A stretch of DNA of 64,000 nt, taken from positions 3,534,001 to 3,598,000 of the forward strand of contig CP150183.1 in assembly GCA_037965595.1 (NCBI GenBank). Direction: 5' to 3'. Positions within the stretch are counted from its first letter, which is position 1, and each line of letters starts with the position of its first letter. Source of the stretch: Alkalihalobacillus sp. FSL W8-0930. GTDB lineage: Bacteria > Bacillota > Bacilli > Bacillales > Bacillaceae_D. Shown in pieces: positions 17,513 to 25,425 of this stretch. The translations under genes and the position numbers were made by a program. Below the pieces are notes generated by a model, which worked only from the letters and a program-made list of their open reading frames with translations, searched no databases and was not told the DNA's origin.

Positions 17513-18517
17513 CTACTCTAGATTTGAAAACGCATCCAAAATTTCTGCCACCTGTGGGTTATCTCTACTCTCTTCTAGTAAAGGCTCTACTAATTCTCTA
17601 AATGGCTCCTGGTCGACCTCATTAAATGTGACACCCATTTCTTCTTCAGCTTGGACCACCCCTTCTTCCACCATGTCCTTCCAACGAATGTTATGTTGAA
17701 CAGTTGAAGCTCGAGCTTCTTCTTTTACAATGTTCTTCTCTTCATCTGTTAAGCCGTTCCACGTGTCTTCACTCATAATCAGGAAATCAGGAATTCGTGT
17801 ATGCTCATCGTAGGAAAAGAACTTTGCCACTTCTCCATGATTCGCATCAACTAAAGCCATTGAGCTACTTTCTGCTCCATCAATGACACCCTGCTGAAGT
17901 CCTGTATACACCTCTGATGCTGGTAATGGAGTTGGAGCGGCTCCGAGTAATTTCATCGTATCGATTGACGTTTTATTCGTCATCACTCGAATTTTTAGTC
18001 CTGCCAAATCCTCAGGCTTTTCAATTGGATGATTTGCCGTATAGAAGCTTCTTGCCCCTGCATCAAAGTAGGTTAACCCTCTCAAACCAATATCAGATAG
18101 ACTAACGTACATATCTTCAACGGTTTCAGAATCCATGACACGCTCAAAATGATCTTCATCACTAAACACATACGGCAAGCTAAACACCGAAAAAGATGGA
18201 TCAAAGCTTTCAAGTGCTCCTGCATTGACCTTAACCATATCGATGACACCGGTTTGAACTAGTTCAAGCATGACACGCTCATCACCTAACGCACCATTTG
18301 GAAAGATCTCAAGATCCAGGCGATCTCCAGCTCTCTCTTCGACACCCTGTGCAAACTCCTCAAGACTCTGATAAACAGGTGCAGAGTCATTATGGATATG
18401 AGCAATGGTTAATGTTTTCTTATCTGCACTTTCTGCAATCATTTTCGGAAGAATGAATGAAGCGCTTCCAATTAAGAGTACAGATAAACCTATGCCCAAG
18501 CCTTTGACTGCTTTCAT
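17513..18517 (-). CDS. dctP: TRAP transporter substrate-binding protein (DctP)
   Basis: 334-aa DctP-family binding protein. An N-terminal hydrophobic segment (about 6-26) precedes the mature domain, which has LEIFPNGALGDERVMLELVQ, GLKIRVMTNK (with the carboxylate-binding Arg expected for this family) and TPLPASEVYTGLQQGVIDGAE. The single conserved Arg implies an acidic ligand. Unusually for a Gram-positive binding protein, no Cys is present at the end of the signal segment, so it is not an obvious lipoprotein; it may stay attached by an uncleaved helix or be released. It is the first gene of dctPQM. Confidence 0.92.
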   Translation of the reverse strand: MKAVKGLGIGLSVLLIGSASFILPKMIAESADKKTLTIAHIHNDSAPVYQSLEEFAQGVEERAGDRLDLEIFPNGALGDERVMLELVQTGVIDMVKVNAGALESFDPSFSVFSLPYVFSDEDHFERVMDSETVEDMYVSLSDIGLRGLTYFDAGARSFYTANHPIEKPEDLAGLKIRVMTNKTSIDTMKLLGAAPTPLPASEVYTGLQQGVIDGAESSSMALVDANHGEVAKFFSYDEHTRIPDFLIMSEDTWNGLTDEEKNIVKEEARASTVQHNIRWKDMVEEGVVQAEEEMGVTFNEVDQEPFRELVEPLLEESRDNPQVAEILDAFSNLE

Positions 18518-18548
18518 TTTTCACACTCCTTTATCATTACGCACGAAA

Positions 18549-18592
18549 AAACTGTTAATATAATGATACAAATCCCATTATATTAACAGTTT
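18549..18592. promoter_or_regulatory. 44-bp perfect inverted repeat in the dctP leader
   Basis: Two perfect 17-bp arms (AAACTGTTAATATAATG and its complement) flank a 10-bp centre. On the minus strand it is followed by TTTTTT. It lies just downstream of the predicted dctP start of transcription, so it could be a repressor operator, a 5' mRNA hairpin or an attenuator. The stem is AT-rich, which argues against a strong terminator. Confidence 0.75.
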
Positions 18593-18600
18593 ATCGATGC

Positions 18601-18640
18601 GTCTTATTGGAATAAGAAATCGTTCTCAAAATCGGAACTA
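18601..18640 (-). promoter_or_regulatory. dctPQM promoter with shared upstream motif
   Basis: -35 TTGAGA (18624-18629), 17 bp, -10 TAAGAC (18601-18606). The -35 region is embedded in TAGTTCCGATTTTGAGA, nearly the same 17-bp block as in the promoter at 24125-24165, which drives the catabolic operon. The match outside the hexamers suggests a common activator. Confidence 0.65.
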
Positions 18641-18650
18641 TATTGCATAA

Positions 18651-19796
18651 TTAGACAAAAAGAGTAGAGATCGTCCCTTTTTGAAAGGCTTCGGTTAATT
18701 GCTCACGAACTCCTTTGGCATATAGTAGCTTTGTACTCGATTCATATCTCTTTAACTCTTCCGGAAACTCTTTGACGTGATCAAGCTGGTCATTTATCTC
18801 TCCTAATACCTGAACATGAGTAGCTGCTGTCTTAAAGTCACACGGCGGAGTTGCATTCGTTTCATGTACAGCCTTTAAGCACCAATTTAATTTATCAATA
18901 TGAGGGACATGTGGATTTCCATAGTCCTCTGTTGTGCCATCCTTGAAGGTCGCTCGCATGGAAGGCTCCGCGTCTTCTGCACTAAAGCTGATTGAGCCCT
19001 TTTCGAATTCATATTGAAAAATAGGCCCTTCCGTTTCTTTAACGGCATGAGAGGCTAGGAACAGCAGATCCACATTGTCTGTTGTTTTCATTTGAACGGC
19101 GCATGTGTCAAAGGTTTCGATTGGGTTTACACGATATAACTCGGCTTCTACCTTGTTCACGGATGCACTAGTTTCGATTGCATCTCCTAATATATAGAAC
19201 ATATTGTGTAGAAAATGAGCGGTTGCATTATTCGCAATGCTATCCATGATATACGTACCATCCGGGCTATACTTTTTGCCAGCCCAAGCTGAGCGATTAA
19301 AGTACTCTTCCGTACGTGGCCAAAGCACTAATGTCTTCAGCTGAATGGCACGGCCAAATCGACCGTTTAGAATGTCTTGCTTTAATGCTTGAATGGATTC
19401 CGTAAAGGACCAGTTAAAACCGACCGCAGCCCACTTTCCTGTATCTTTAGAGACAGATTCCCAGATAGGCAAATCATTCGGATCTCCAGTTAATGGCTTC
19501 TCGCATAGCACATGACTCCCATGCTCCATTGCATACACTGCCTGCTTAGTATGCAGATGAATGGGCGTGGAGATGATCGCTAACTCTGCGTTATGATTCT
19601 CATAAAAAGCCTCAATTGTTTTATAGATTGGTATCGATCTTTCTTGGAGAACGTCAAAGAAGCCACTCTTCTCAGCAGCAATTTCAACAACTCCCTCGAG
19701 GGTTGCATCCTCACGTTCTAATAACCAACGCAGATAACTCGCCCCATATCCATTTATTCCGATTAATACAACCTTTGCTTTAGTCCCGTTGGTCAT
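18651..19796 (-). CDS. Gfo/Idh/MocA family oxidoreductase (third of the operon)
   Basis: 381-aa NAD(P)-dependent sugar dehydrogenase-like protein, cytoplasmic. The Rossmann motif is VLIGINGYGASYL (about 10-22), the catalytic-lysine motif HVLCEKPLTG near residue 95 is intact, and the substrate domain has GTYIMDSIANNATAHFLHNM, a variant of the usual GGxxxDxxxH element. It overlaps the preceding gene by 4 bp and is the last gene before the dctP promoter. Family members oxidise sugars, inositols or their 3-keto forms; the substrate here is unknown. Confidence 0.87.
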   Translation of the reverse strand: MTNGTKAKVVLIGINGYGASYLRWLLEREDATLEGVVEIAAEKSGFFDVLQERSIPIYKTIEAFYENHNAELAIISTPIHLHTKQAVYAMEHGSHVLCEKPLTGDPNDLPIWESVSKDTGKWAAVGFNWSFTESIQALKQDILNGRFGRAIQLKTLVLWPRTEEYFNRSAWAGKKYSPDGTYIMDSIANNATAHFLHNMFYILGDAIETSASVNKVEAELYRVNPIETFDTCAVQMKTTDNVDLLFLASHAVKETEGPIFQYEFEKGSISFSAEDAEPSMRATFKDGTTEDYGNPHVPHIDKLNWCLKAVHETNATPPCDFKTAATHVQVLGEINDQLDHVKEFPEELKRYESSTKLLYAKGVREQLTEAFQKGTISTLFV

Positions 19797-20881
19797 TTGA
19801 TTTCCTCCCAGCCAGTTAAACGCACGGCTTGTTCCTGTGCTTCAATTGCAAGTTCAGACACGCGGAATACATGCTCTTGCGTCATGGCCTGATCTGTTCC
19901 ATTTTGACAATCCTTGATGAGATCGTAGAAGTATGGCTTACCGACACGTCCTTCTACCGGTACATGCAGCTCCTCTTTTTGATCAACGATGTACAAATGA
20001 TTTCCTTCCGATGTACGCCCAACATCAAGAGACTTACGTAGCTCGATATATCCATCGGTTCCGAACAAAACTGTGCGACCGTCTCCCCATTTTGCCAATC
20101 CATCAGGCGTAAACCAGTCCACGCGAACATATTGTGTGGCTCCATTATTACCTAGCAATGTAGCATCACCAAAGTCTTCCCAATCCTCAAATTCAGGATG
20201 ATGATAATTAGCTGTTTTACTATGCATAACTTTTGCATCTGTTGCACCTGTATAGATTAGAAATTGATCAAATTGATGGCTTGCAATATCAATGAGGATG
20301 CCTCCATTTTTGTTTCGATCAAAAAACCAATCATCTCTTTTTTCCTTACTTAATCTGTGCGGCCCAGATCCAGTCACTTGATACACCCGACCGATCAAGC
20401 CCTTGTCAACAAGAGCTTCTGCAAGGATCGCTGATTCCACTCCTAAACGTTCTCCAAAGTAGATTGACCAGCTCTTTGTTGAAGCACCTACAGCCTCACG
20501 TGCCTGCTTCACTTGATCTAATGTTGTAAAACCTGCTTTCGCAGAAAAGAAGTGCTTATCCTGAGCAATGACTCGCAGACCAAGTGCTGCCCGCTCCGCA
20601 GGGATAATAGCTGTTGCGACCATGTCCGATGAATCTTCTAATACCTGTTCAATAGATTCGGCAGCTATAGCTGTTGGGTATTTGTCCAGAAGCTTCTGTT
20701 GCTTCGCTTTATCACGATCATACACATGATGAAGGGTTGCGCCTGCACGGCATAACCCATCCACCATACCAAAGATATGTCCGTGATCCATTCCTATCAC
20801 AGAAAAAGAAAAAGGCTGATCAATTTGACGGTCTTGTTCAAATGACTGAATGATCTCTTCGATCGTTTCTTTTAATCCCAT
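19793..20881 (-). CDS. Divergent Gfo/Idh/MocA family protein (second of the operon)
   Basis: 362-aa protein with Gfo/Idh/MocA layout but altered key motifs. The N-terminal glycine-rich turn reads VIGMDHGHIFG instead of GxGxxG, and the EKP motif is replaced by FSAKAGF, although a lysine remains. The substrate domain keeps NGGILIDIASHQFDQFL. The loss of EKP suggests a changed reaction, for example lyase, hydratase or epimerase chemistry with bound NAD, rather than simple dehydrogenation (inference). Overlaps the downstream gene by 4 bp, so the two are translationally coupled. Confidence 0.82.
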   Translation of the reverse strand: MGLKETIEEIIQSFEQDRQIDQPFSFSVIGMDHGHIFGMVDGLCRAGATLHHVYDRDKAKQQKLLDKYPTAIAAESIEQVLEDSSDMVATAIIPAERAALGLRVIAQDKHFFSAKAGFTTLDQVKQAREAVGASTKSWSIYFGERLGVESAILAEALVDKGLIGRVYQVTGSGPHRLSKEKRDDWFFDRNKNGGILIDIASHQFDQFLIYTGATDAKVMHSKTANYHHPEFEDWEDFGDATLLGNNGATQYVRVDWFTPDGLAKWGDGRTVLFGTDGYIELRKSLDVGRTSEGNHLYIVDQKEELHVPVEGRVGKPYFYDLIKDCQNGTDQAMTQEHVFRVSELAIEAQEQAVRLTGWEEIK

Positions 20882-20907
20882 TGATGAACCTCTCCCACCT
20901 ATCTTTT

Positions 20908-21729
20908 TTATACGTGTTCTACAAATCTTTCTTTCATTAGCTTAAGAACTTCATCCCCCGGACGGTCCCAAAGCTCTTGATTCATAATCTCTACTTCAAT
21001 CGGTCCATGGTAACCAGCGGCTTCGACTTGCTTACGCATGCCATAAATGTCAATTGCGCCATCACCCATCATGGAACGACCTTTAAACATATCTAAAATA
21101 GGAACCTTCCAATCAGACACATGGAAGCCCAGTATCGTACCTTTTGCTGCTTCGATTTGCGCTGCAAGTTCAGGATCCCACCAAACGTGGAACACATCTA
21201 CAACTACGCCAACTTGTTTTGATTGATACTTCTGCACAAGAGCGTTCGCCTGTCCGAGTGTATTCACAACGGAACGATCTGCTGCATACATCGGGTGCAA
21301 TGGTTCAATTCCTAGCTTAATACCATGCTGTTCGGCATGAGGAATGATAGCCTCAATTCCTTCTTCTACCCATCTTCGTGCTTGCACAAGGTCCTTATCC
21401 GGAGCCGGTCCGCATACTAAAACTAAAGTATCGGTTCCAATCTCTGCTGCTTCTTCAATTGCGCGCTTGTTATCATCAATCCGTTTGGCACGTTCCTCGC
21501 TTGTTGCTGCTGGGAACATCCCTCCACGACAAAGACTGGAAACCTTAATACCACTTTGCTTTAGGTGTGCGGCTGTTTGCTTCACACCATATTCTGCAAG
21601 CTTGTGACGCCAAATCGAAATCCATGGTACCTCGTTTCGCTCACAGCCATCGATTGCTTCTTTAAGCGACCAGTTCTCCGTTGTAATCTGATTTAAACTA
21701 ATTTTACTGAGGTCTGCCTTGTCACTCAT
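20908..21729 (-). CDS. Sugar phosphate isomerase/epimerase family protein (TIM barrel)
   Basis: 273-aa xylose-isomerase-like TIM barrel (AP-endonuclease 2 superfamily). Probable metal ligands are the Glu in LGIEPLHP, Asp in VVVDVFHVWW, His in LGFHVSDW and Glu in IEVEIMNQE, all conserved positions. Such proteins catalyse isomerisation, epimerisation, or beta-elimination and hydration of 3-keto sugars. It overlaps the DUF993 gene by 4 bp and lies 26 bp before the divergent Gfo/Idh/MocA gene. The exact reaction is not deducible. Confidence 0.87.
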   Translation of the reverse strand: MSDKADLSKISLNQITTENWSLKEAIDGCERNEVPWISIWRHKLAEYGVKQTAAHLKQSGIKVSSLCRGGMFPAATSEERAKRIDDNKRAIEEAAEIGTDTLVLVCGPAPDKDLVQARRWVEEGIEAIIPHAEQHGIKLGIEPLHPMYAADRSVVNTLGQANALVQKYQSKQVGVVVDVFHVWWDPELAAQIEAAKGTILGFHVSDWKVPILDMFKGRSMMGDGAIDIYGMRKQVEAAGYHGPIEVEIMNQELWDRPGDEVLKLMKERFVEHV

Positions 21730-22904
21730 GCGTGTACCTCCTGTTCAATTCCAGCTAGTTGAAGTACTTTATCCATTCGTTTGATGGCAAGCTCCTGATC
21801 TTGAATGAGGTTTGCCTCATCCATTAACTTAAAGAGCTTCGTTAAATGTTGAATAGATCGAGTCCCTTCTGCTCCACCAATCATTTTGAAATGAGACTGA
21901 TGCCCATTCAAATAAGCCATAAAAACAATTCCTGTTTTGTAAGCATAAGTTGGTGTTTGGAAGATATGACGACTTAGCTCAACCGTTGGCTCGAGTACTC
22001 GCTTGTACGTCTCTAGATCATGATGATCTAATGCACGTAAAGCGTGTGCGGCCGCAGGGGCAATCGCATCAAAAATTCCAAGAAGAGCGTGGCTGTACCC
22101 TTGCTCATCTCCTGCAATCAGTTCCGGATAGTTAAAATCGTCCCCCGTATACATCCGTACAGATTCTGGTAACAATCGACGCATCTTAATCTCTTTATCT
22201 TTATCTAGTAGCGAGATCTTAATGCCGTCTACCTTCGCTTCGTTTTTATGGATCATTTCTAAGCAAATGTCCATTGCCCGGTCATAATCCTCTTCTCCCC
22301 AATATCCTTGTAGTGCAGGGTCAAACATTGGTCCAAGCCAATGTAAAATCACTGGTCTAGCCGTTTGACCAAGGATCTGACTGTAGACTTGAAGGTAGTC
22401 CTCAGGTTTCTTGGCCGTTTTTGCTAGTGCTCGGCTTGCCATTAAGATAATTCCACTGTCCTGACTTTCAACAAATTCACATTGCTCTGCATAGGCGCGA
22501 ACAATATCGTCCAATGAGTGCTCCACACTCAAATCAAGATGATCAGTGCCTGCACCAGACGCAATTAATCCACCAGCACGCTTCGCTTCAACAGAGGATT
22601 GTTTGATTAACTCCTGTGCACTTTCCCAGGATAAACCCATTCCACGCTGAGCCGTATCCATCGCTTCAGCTACGCCAAAGCCAAGGGACCACAAGTGTCT
22701 ACGGTAGTGCAGTGTTCGTTCCCAATCAATGTCTCCCCCAAGTACGGGATGACTAGAAGATAAAGGATCTGCTACAACATGGGCTGCAGAGTAAGCGGTA
22801 CGGGAGGAAAATCCTCCCGAACTGCTGAATGCAGATGGCGACCCTTTTAGTTCATATGTTTCAAGTGTACGATTTTCTGTTGGAAGTTTAATTGAATAAC
22901 CCAT
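21726..22904 (-). CDS. DUF993 family protein, aldolase-like TIM barrel
   Basis: 392-aa protein of the DUF993 family, often named dihydrodipicolinate synthase-like. Recognisable blocks are GGDIDWERTLHYRRHLWSLG, ASGAGTDHLD, VILHWLGPMFDPALQGYWG, VDGIKISLLDKDKE and MYTGDDFNYPELIAGD; the Lys in GIKIS is a candidate Schiff-base residue. The reaction is not established to my knowledge; a retro-aldol or lyase step on a keto sugar is a reasonable guess. The second ATG (ending 22904) is chosen because AGGAGG is then 6 bp away. It follows the first Gfo/Idh/MocA gene by 10 bp and overlaps the isomerase gene. Confidence 0.8.
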   Translation of the reverse strand: MGYSIKLPTENRTLETYELKGSPSAFSSSGGFSSRTAYSAAHVVADPLSSSHPVLGGDIDWERTLHYRRHLWSLGFGVAEAMDTAQRGMGLSWESAQELIKQSSVEAKRAGGLIASGAGTDHLDLSVEHSLDDIVRAYAEQCEFVESQDSGIILMASRALAKTAKKPEDYLQVYSQILGQTARPVILHWLGPMFDPALQGYWGEEDYDRAMDICLEMIHKNEAKVDGIKISLLDKDKEIKMRRLLPESVRMYTGDDFNYPELIAGDEQGYSHALLGIFDAIAPAAAHALRALDHHDLETYKRVLEPTVELSRHIFQTPTYAYKTGIVFMAYLNGHQSHFKMIGGAEGTRSIQHLTKLFKLMDEANLIQDQELAIKRMDKVLQLAGIEQEVHA

Positions 22905-22914
22905 CATACGCCTC

Positions 22915-24066
22915 CTATAAACTTAAGTCTGGTACGTCTACCCACTTACGTCCGTGCCAAGCTTCTAAGCCAAGATCAGATAGCTGTGTTCCTTTTGCTC
23001 CTTCAAGTAGATCCCATGGGAATGCATCATCTTGATGAATATGCTTAAGGAAAAGCTCCCATTGAATCTTGAATCCGTTATCATAGACTTCGTTCTCAGG
23101 TACCTGCTCCCACTGCTCCTGGAAGTTGAATGGATTCGGGATATCCGGATTCCATGTTGGACGAGGAGTCTGCACGCGATGCTGCGTCTTGCAGTCACGT
23201 AGGCCTGCCACTGCACTTCCAAGCTTTCCATCTACCTGAATGGTTAACAGATCATCACGATCGACACGAGTTGTCCATGATGAGTTCGCTTGGATGACGG
23301 CTCCGCTCTTCATTTCAAAAATAGCATACGCTGCATCATCCGCTGTTGCTTTATACGTTTCACCGTTTTCATCTACACGACTTGGAATGTGTGTCGCACC
23401 TAAGCAAGTAAGTGATTTGATTTCACCAAACAGGTTATCAATCACATAACGCCAGTGCGCAAACATATCAACAATGATTCCGCCGCCGTCCTCTTCTCTA
23501 TAGTTCCAGCTTGGACGTTGACCTTCCTGCCAATCTCCTTCGAAAACCCAATATCCAAAGTCAAGTTTCACAGAAAGAATTTCTCCAAAATATCCGCTAT
23601 CAATTAAACGTTTTAATTTTAATAGTCCTGGTAGGAATAATTTATCTTGTACAACTCCATTTTTCACGCCAGCTTCTCTTGCTAATTTTGCTAGTTCAAG
23701 TGAACCTTCTACGCTAGTAGCAGTTGGTTTTTCACAATAGATGTGTTTGCCTGCAGCAATTGCCTGCTTAATTCCTTCTGCACGACGATTGGTTGTTTGG
23801 GAATCAAAGTAGATCACATTATGATCATCGGCAAGGGCCGCTTCAAGATCTGTCCCAATTCGATCAATTCCGTGTGTATCTGCAAGAGCTTGAAGCTTTG
23901 CTTCATTACGTCCAACAAGAATTGGATCTGGATAAAGAACGTCTCCATTTGCGAGCTTAACTCCGCCTTCAGAGCGAATCGCCACAATCGAACGAATTAA
24001 GTGTTGGTTCGTCCCCATTCTTCCTGTTACACCATTCATGATAATACCAATTTTGTGAGTTGCCAT
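22915..24066 (-). CDS. Gfo/Idh/MocA family oxidoreductase (first of the operon)
   Basis: 383-aa dehydrogenase. The Rossmann region is IGIIMNGVTGRMGTNQHL, the catalytic-lysine motif HIYCEKPTATS is intact, and GGGIIVDMFAHWRYVID provides the conserved Asp/His of the substrate domain. As the first gene and the most orthodox family member it probably does the first oxidation of the substrate (inference). The ATG ending at 24066 is chosen because AGGGG lies 9 bp upstream; the 13 residues before it do not fit the family. Its promoter region has a cre-like box and direct repeats. Confidence 0.87.
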   Translation of the reverse strand: MATHKIGIIMNGVTGRMGTNQHLIRSIVAIRSEGGVKLANGDVLYPDPILVGRNEAKLQALADTHGIDRIGTDLEAALADDHNVIYFDSQTTNRRAEGIKQAIAAGKHIYCEKPTATSVEGSLELAKLAREAGVKNGVVQDKLFLPGLLKLKRLIDSGYFGEILSVKLDFGYWVFEGDWQEGQRPSWNYREEDGGGIIVDMFAHWRYVIDNLFGEIKSLTCLGATHIPSRVDENGETYKATADDAAYAIFEMKSGAVIQANSSWTTRVDRDDLLTIQVDGKLGSAVAGLRDCKTQHRVQTPRPTWNPDIPNPFNFQEQWEQVPENEVYDNGFKIQWELFLKHIHQDDAFPWDLLEGAKGTQLSDLGLEAWHGRKWVDVPDLSL

Positions 24067-24107
24067 TGTCTTGTTCCCCTCTCTCCCTTTGAATATCTCT
24101 ATCATAA

Positions 24108-24205
24108 TTAAAGCGCATACATAAATCTTATTAGTTCAGGTAACAAATTCTCAATTTCGGAACTAGTTTTATCGACAATCTCTAGCCATATTCACGACAA
24201 TCTCT
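24108..24205 (-). promoter_or_regulatory. Promoter region of the DUF993/oxidoreductase operon
   Basis: -35 TTGAGA (24149-24154), 18 bp, -10 TAAGAT (24125-24130). The -35 lies in TAGTTCCGAAATTGAGA, shared with the dctP promoter. A cre-like box (TTAAAGCGCATACA, 24108-24121, 12 of 14 positions) covers the expected start site. Upstream, AGAGATTGTCG occurs twice (24195-24205 and 24173-24183), 22 bp apart in the same orientation, the layout of an AraC-type activator site. Confidence 0.65.
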
Positions 24206-24248
24206 GCATATACTTCCTATGGTCAAAACAAAGGAAAGGATGATTTAT

Positions 24249-24461
24249 GTGAATGAGCAAATCGAATGGACCATATCAGATCCGTATGTATACGCAAAAG
24301 CATCAGAACTTGTTGGGGCAATGGCGGAGGTGCAAACAACTCATGGCGCGGTTCGAGGAACGTTAAAGGATGTTCAACCCGATCATATTGTCGTTGAGAT
24401 GGGTGGCACTCCTTTTTTCATTCGCACGCAGCAGATTGTCTGGTTTTTCCCTGTTTCTTAA
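24249..24461 (+). CDS. DUF2642 (YuzF-like) small protein
   Basis: About 70 aa, resembling the DUF2642/YuzF family of Bacillus, which has an Sm-like or small beta-barrel look; conserved block VRGTLKDVQPDHIVVEMGGT and FIRTQQIVWFFP. A GTG start at 24249 is preferred, with AAAGGA 8 bp upstream; an ATG at 24240 is also possible. It is 36 bp upstream of the manganese catalase gene on the same strand, so co-transcription is likely. Function unknown. Confidence 0.7.
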   Translation: MNEQIEWTISDPYVYAKASELVGAMAEVQTTHGAVRGTLKDVQPDHIVVEMGGTPFFIRTQQIVWFFPVS

Positions 24462-24497
24462 ACTGAACAAATTCAATGAGGAACGGAGGATGTCTTT

Positions 24498-25388
24498 ATG
24501 ATTAAACGAATTAATAAGTTAGCCATTGAACTGCCACGTCCTGAGCATGGTGATGCCAACGCTGCAGCCGCTGTTCAAGAATTGTTAGGTGGAAAGTTTG
24601 GTGAAATGTCTACCTTAAATAACTACATGTTTCAATCCTTTAACTTTCGTGGCAAGTCAAAGTTCAAGCCCTTTTATGACTTGATTGCAAGTATTACAGC
24701 TGAGGAGTTCGGGCATGTTGAACTCGTAGCGAATGCCATTAATCTTGTCTCATACGGCACGACATTCCCTGGAGATCCTGACACAGCCCCTCTTCAAAAT
24801 GGCAAGGATAAACGATACTCAACCCATTTCACAACGACCGCACAAACAGCGTTTCCTGGAGACGGAATGGGCAGACCCTGGAACGGAACGTTTGTGACCA
24901 ATAGCGGGGCCTTGGTTGAAGATCTCTTACACAATTATACCTTGGAAATCGGAGCCCGCCACCATAAGATGAGAGTATATGAAATGTCAACAAACCCTAC
25001 CGTCCGAGAACTATGTGGGTACTTACTTGTCAGAGGCGGTACCCATATTATCGCCTACGCAAAAGCGATCCAAGTCGCTACAGGTGTTGATATTGGTAAG
25101 ATGCTTCCTGTTCCTTATCCGGACAATACGAAATTTAGCGAAGCCAACAAATTCATTGATCAAGGCCTCTACAATGTCCTCTACACATGGGGCGAGCCGG
25201 AGTACCGCGACATTGCTCAGATCTGGAAAGGTGAAAATCCTGAAACAAAAGAGCCGCTTCGTGTCATTGACGGTGTACCCGAAGGCGCACCAATTCCGGA
25301 TTTAGAAGAAACACCACAGCTATTCGCTCCAGGAGTCGACCCAGATGACTATGCGAAAATTTTAAAACGACTAAAAGAAAATATCTAA
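24498..25388 (+). CDS. Manganese (non-heme) catalase
   Basis: 296-aa di-manganese catalase that breaks down hydrogen peroxide in the cytoplasm. All five metal ligands known from the Lactobacillus plantarum enzyme can be placed: E36 in KFGEMSTL, E70 and H73 in AEEFGH, E150 in NYTLEIGARHH and H183 in VRGGTHIIAYAKA, with the same E-to-H spacings (3 and 33). It resembles B. subtilis YdbD and spore-coat CotJC; the length is closer to YdbD. It is followed by a hairpin terminator and repeat copy B. Confidence 0.93.
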   Translation: MIKRINKLAIELPRPEHGDANAAAAVQELLGGKFGEMSTLNNYMFQSFNFRGKSKFKPFYDLIASITAEEFGHVELVANAINLVSYGTTFPGDPDTAPLQNGKDKRYSTHFTTTAQTAFPGDGMGRPWNGTFVTNSGALVEDLLHNYTLEIGARHHKMRVYEMSTNPTVRELCGYLLVRGGTHIIAYAKAIQVATGVDIGKMLPVPYPDNTKFSEANKFIDQGLYNVLYTWGEPEYRDIAQIWKGENPETKEPLRVIDGVPEGAPIPDLEETPQLFAPGVDPDDYAKILKRLKENI

Positions 25389-25425
25389 CAAACTGACAGA
25401 GACCGGGAAAAACTATAAATCAACT

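Noticed and set aside
18549-18592. Long hairpin as the terminator of the oxidoreductase operon
   Set aside because: It lies after the predicted dctP promoter and has an AT-rich stem; a regulatory role is more likely, although some termination is possible.
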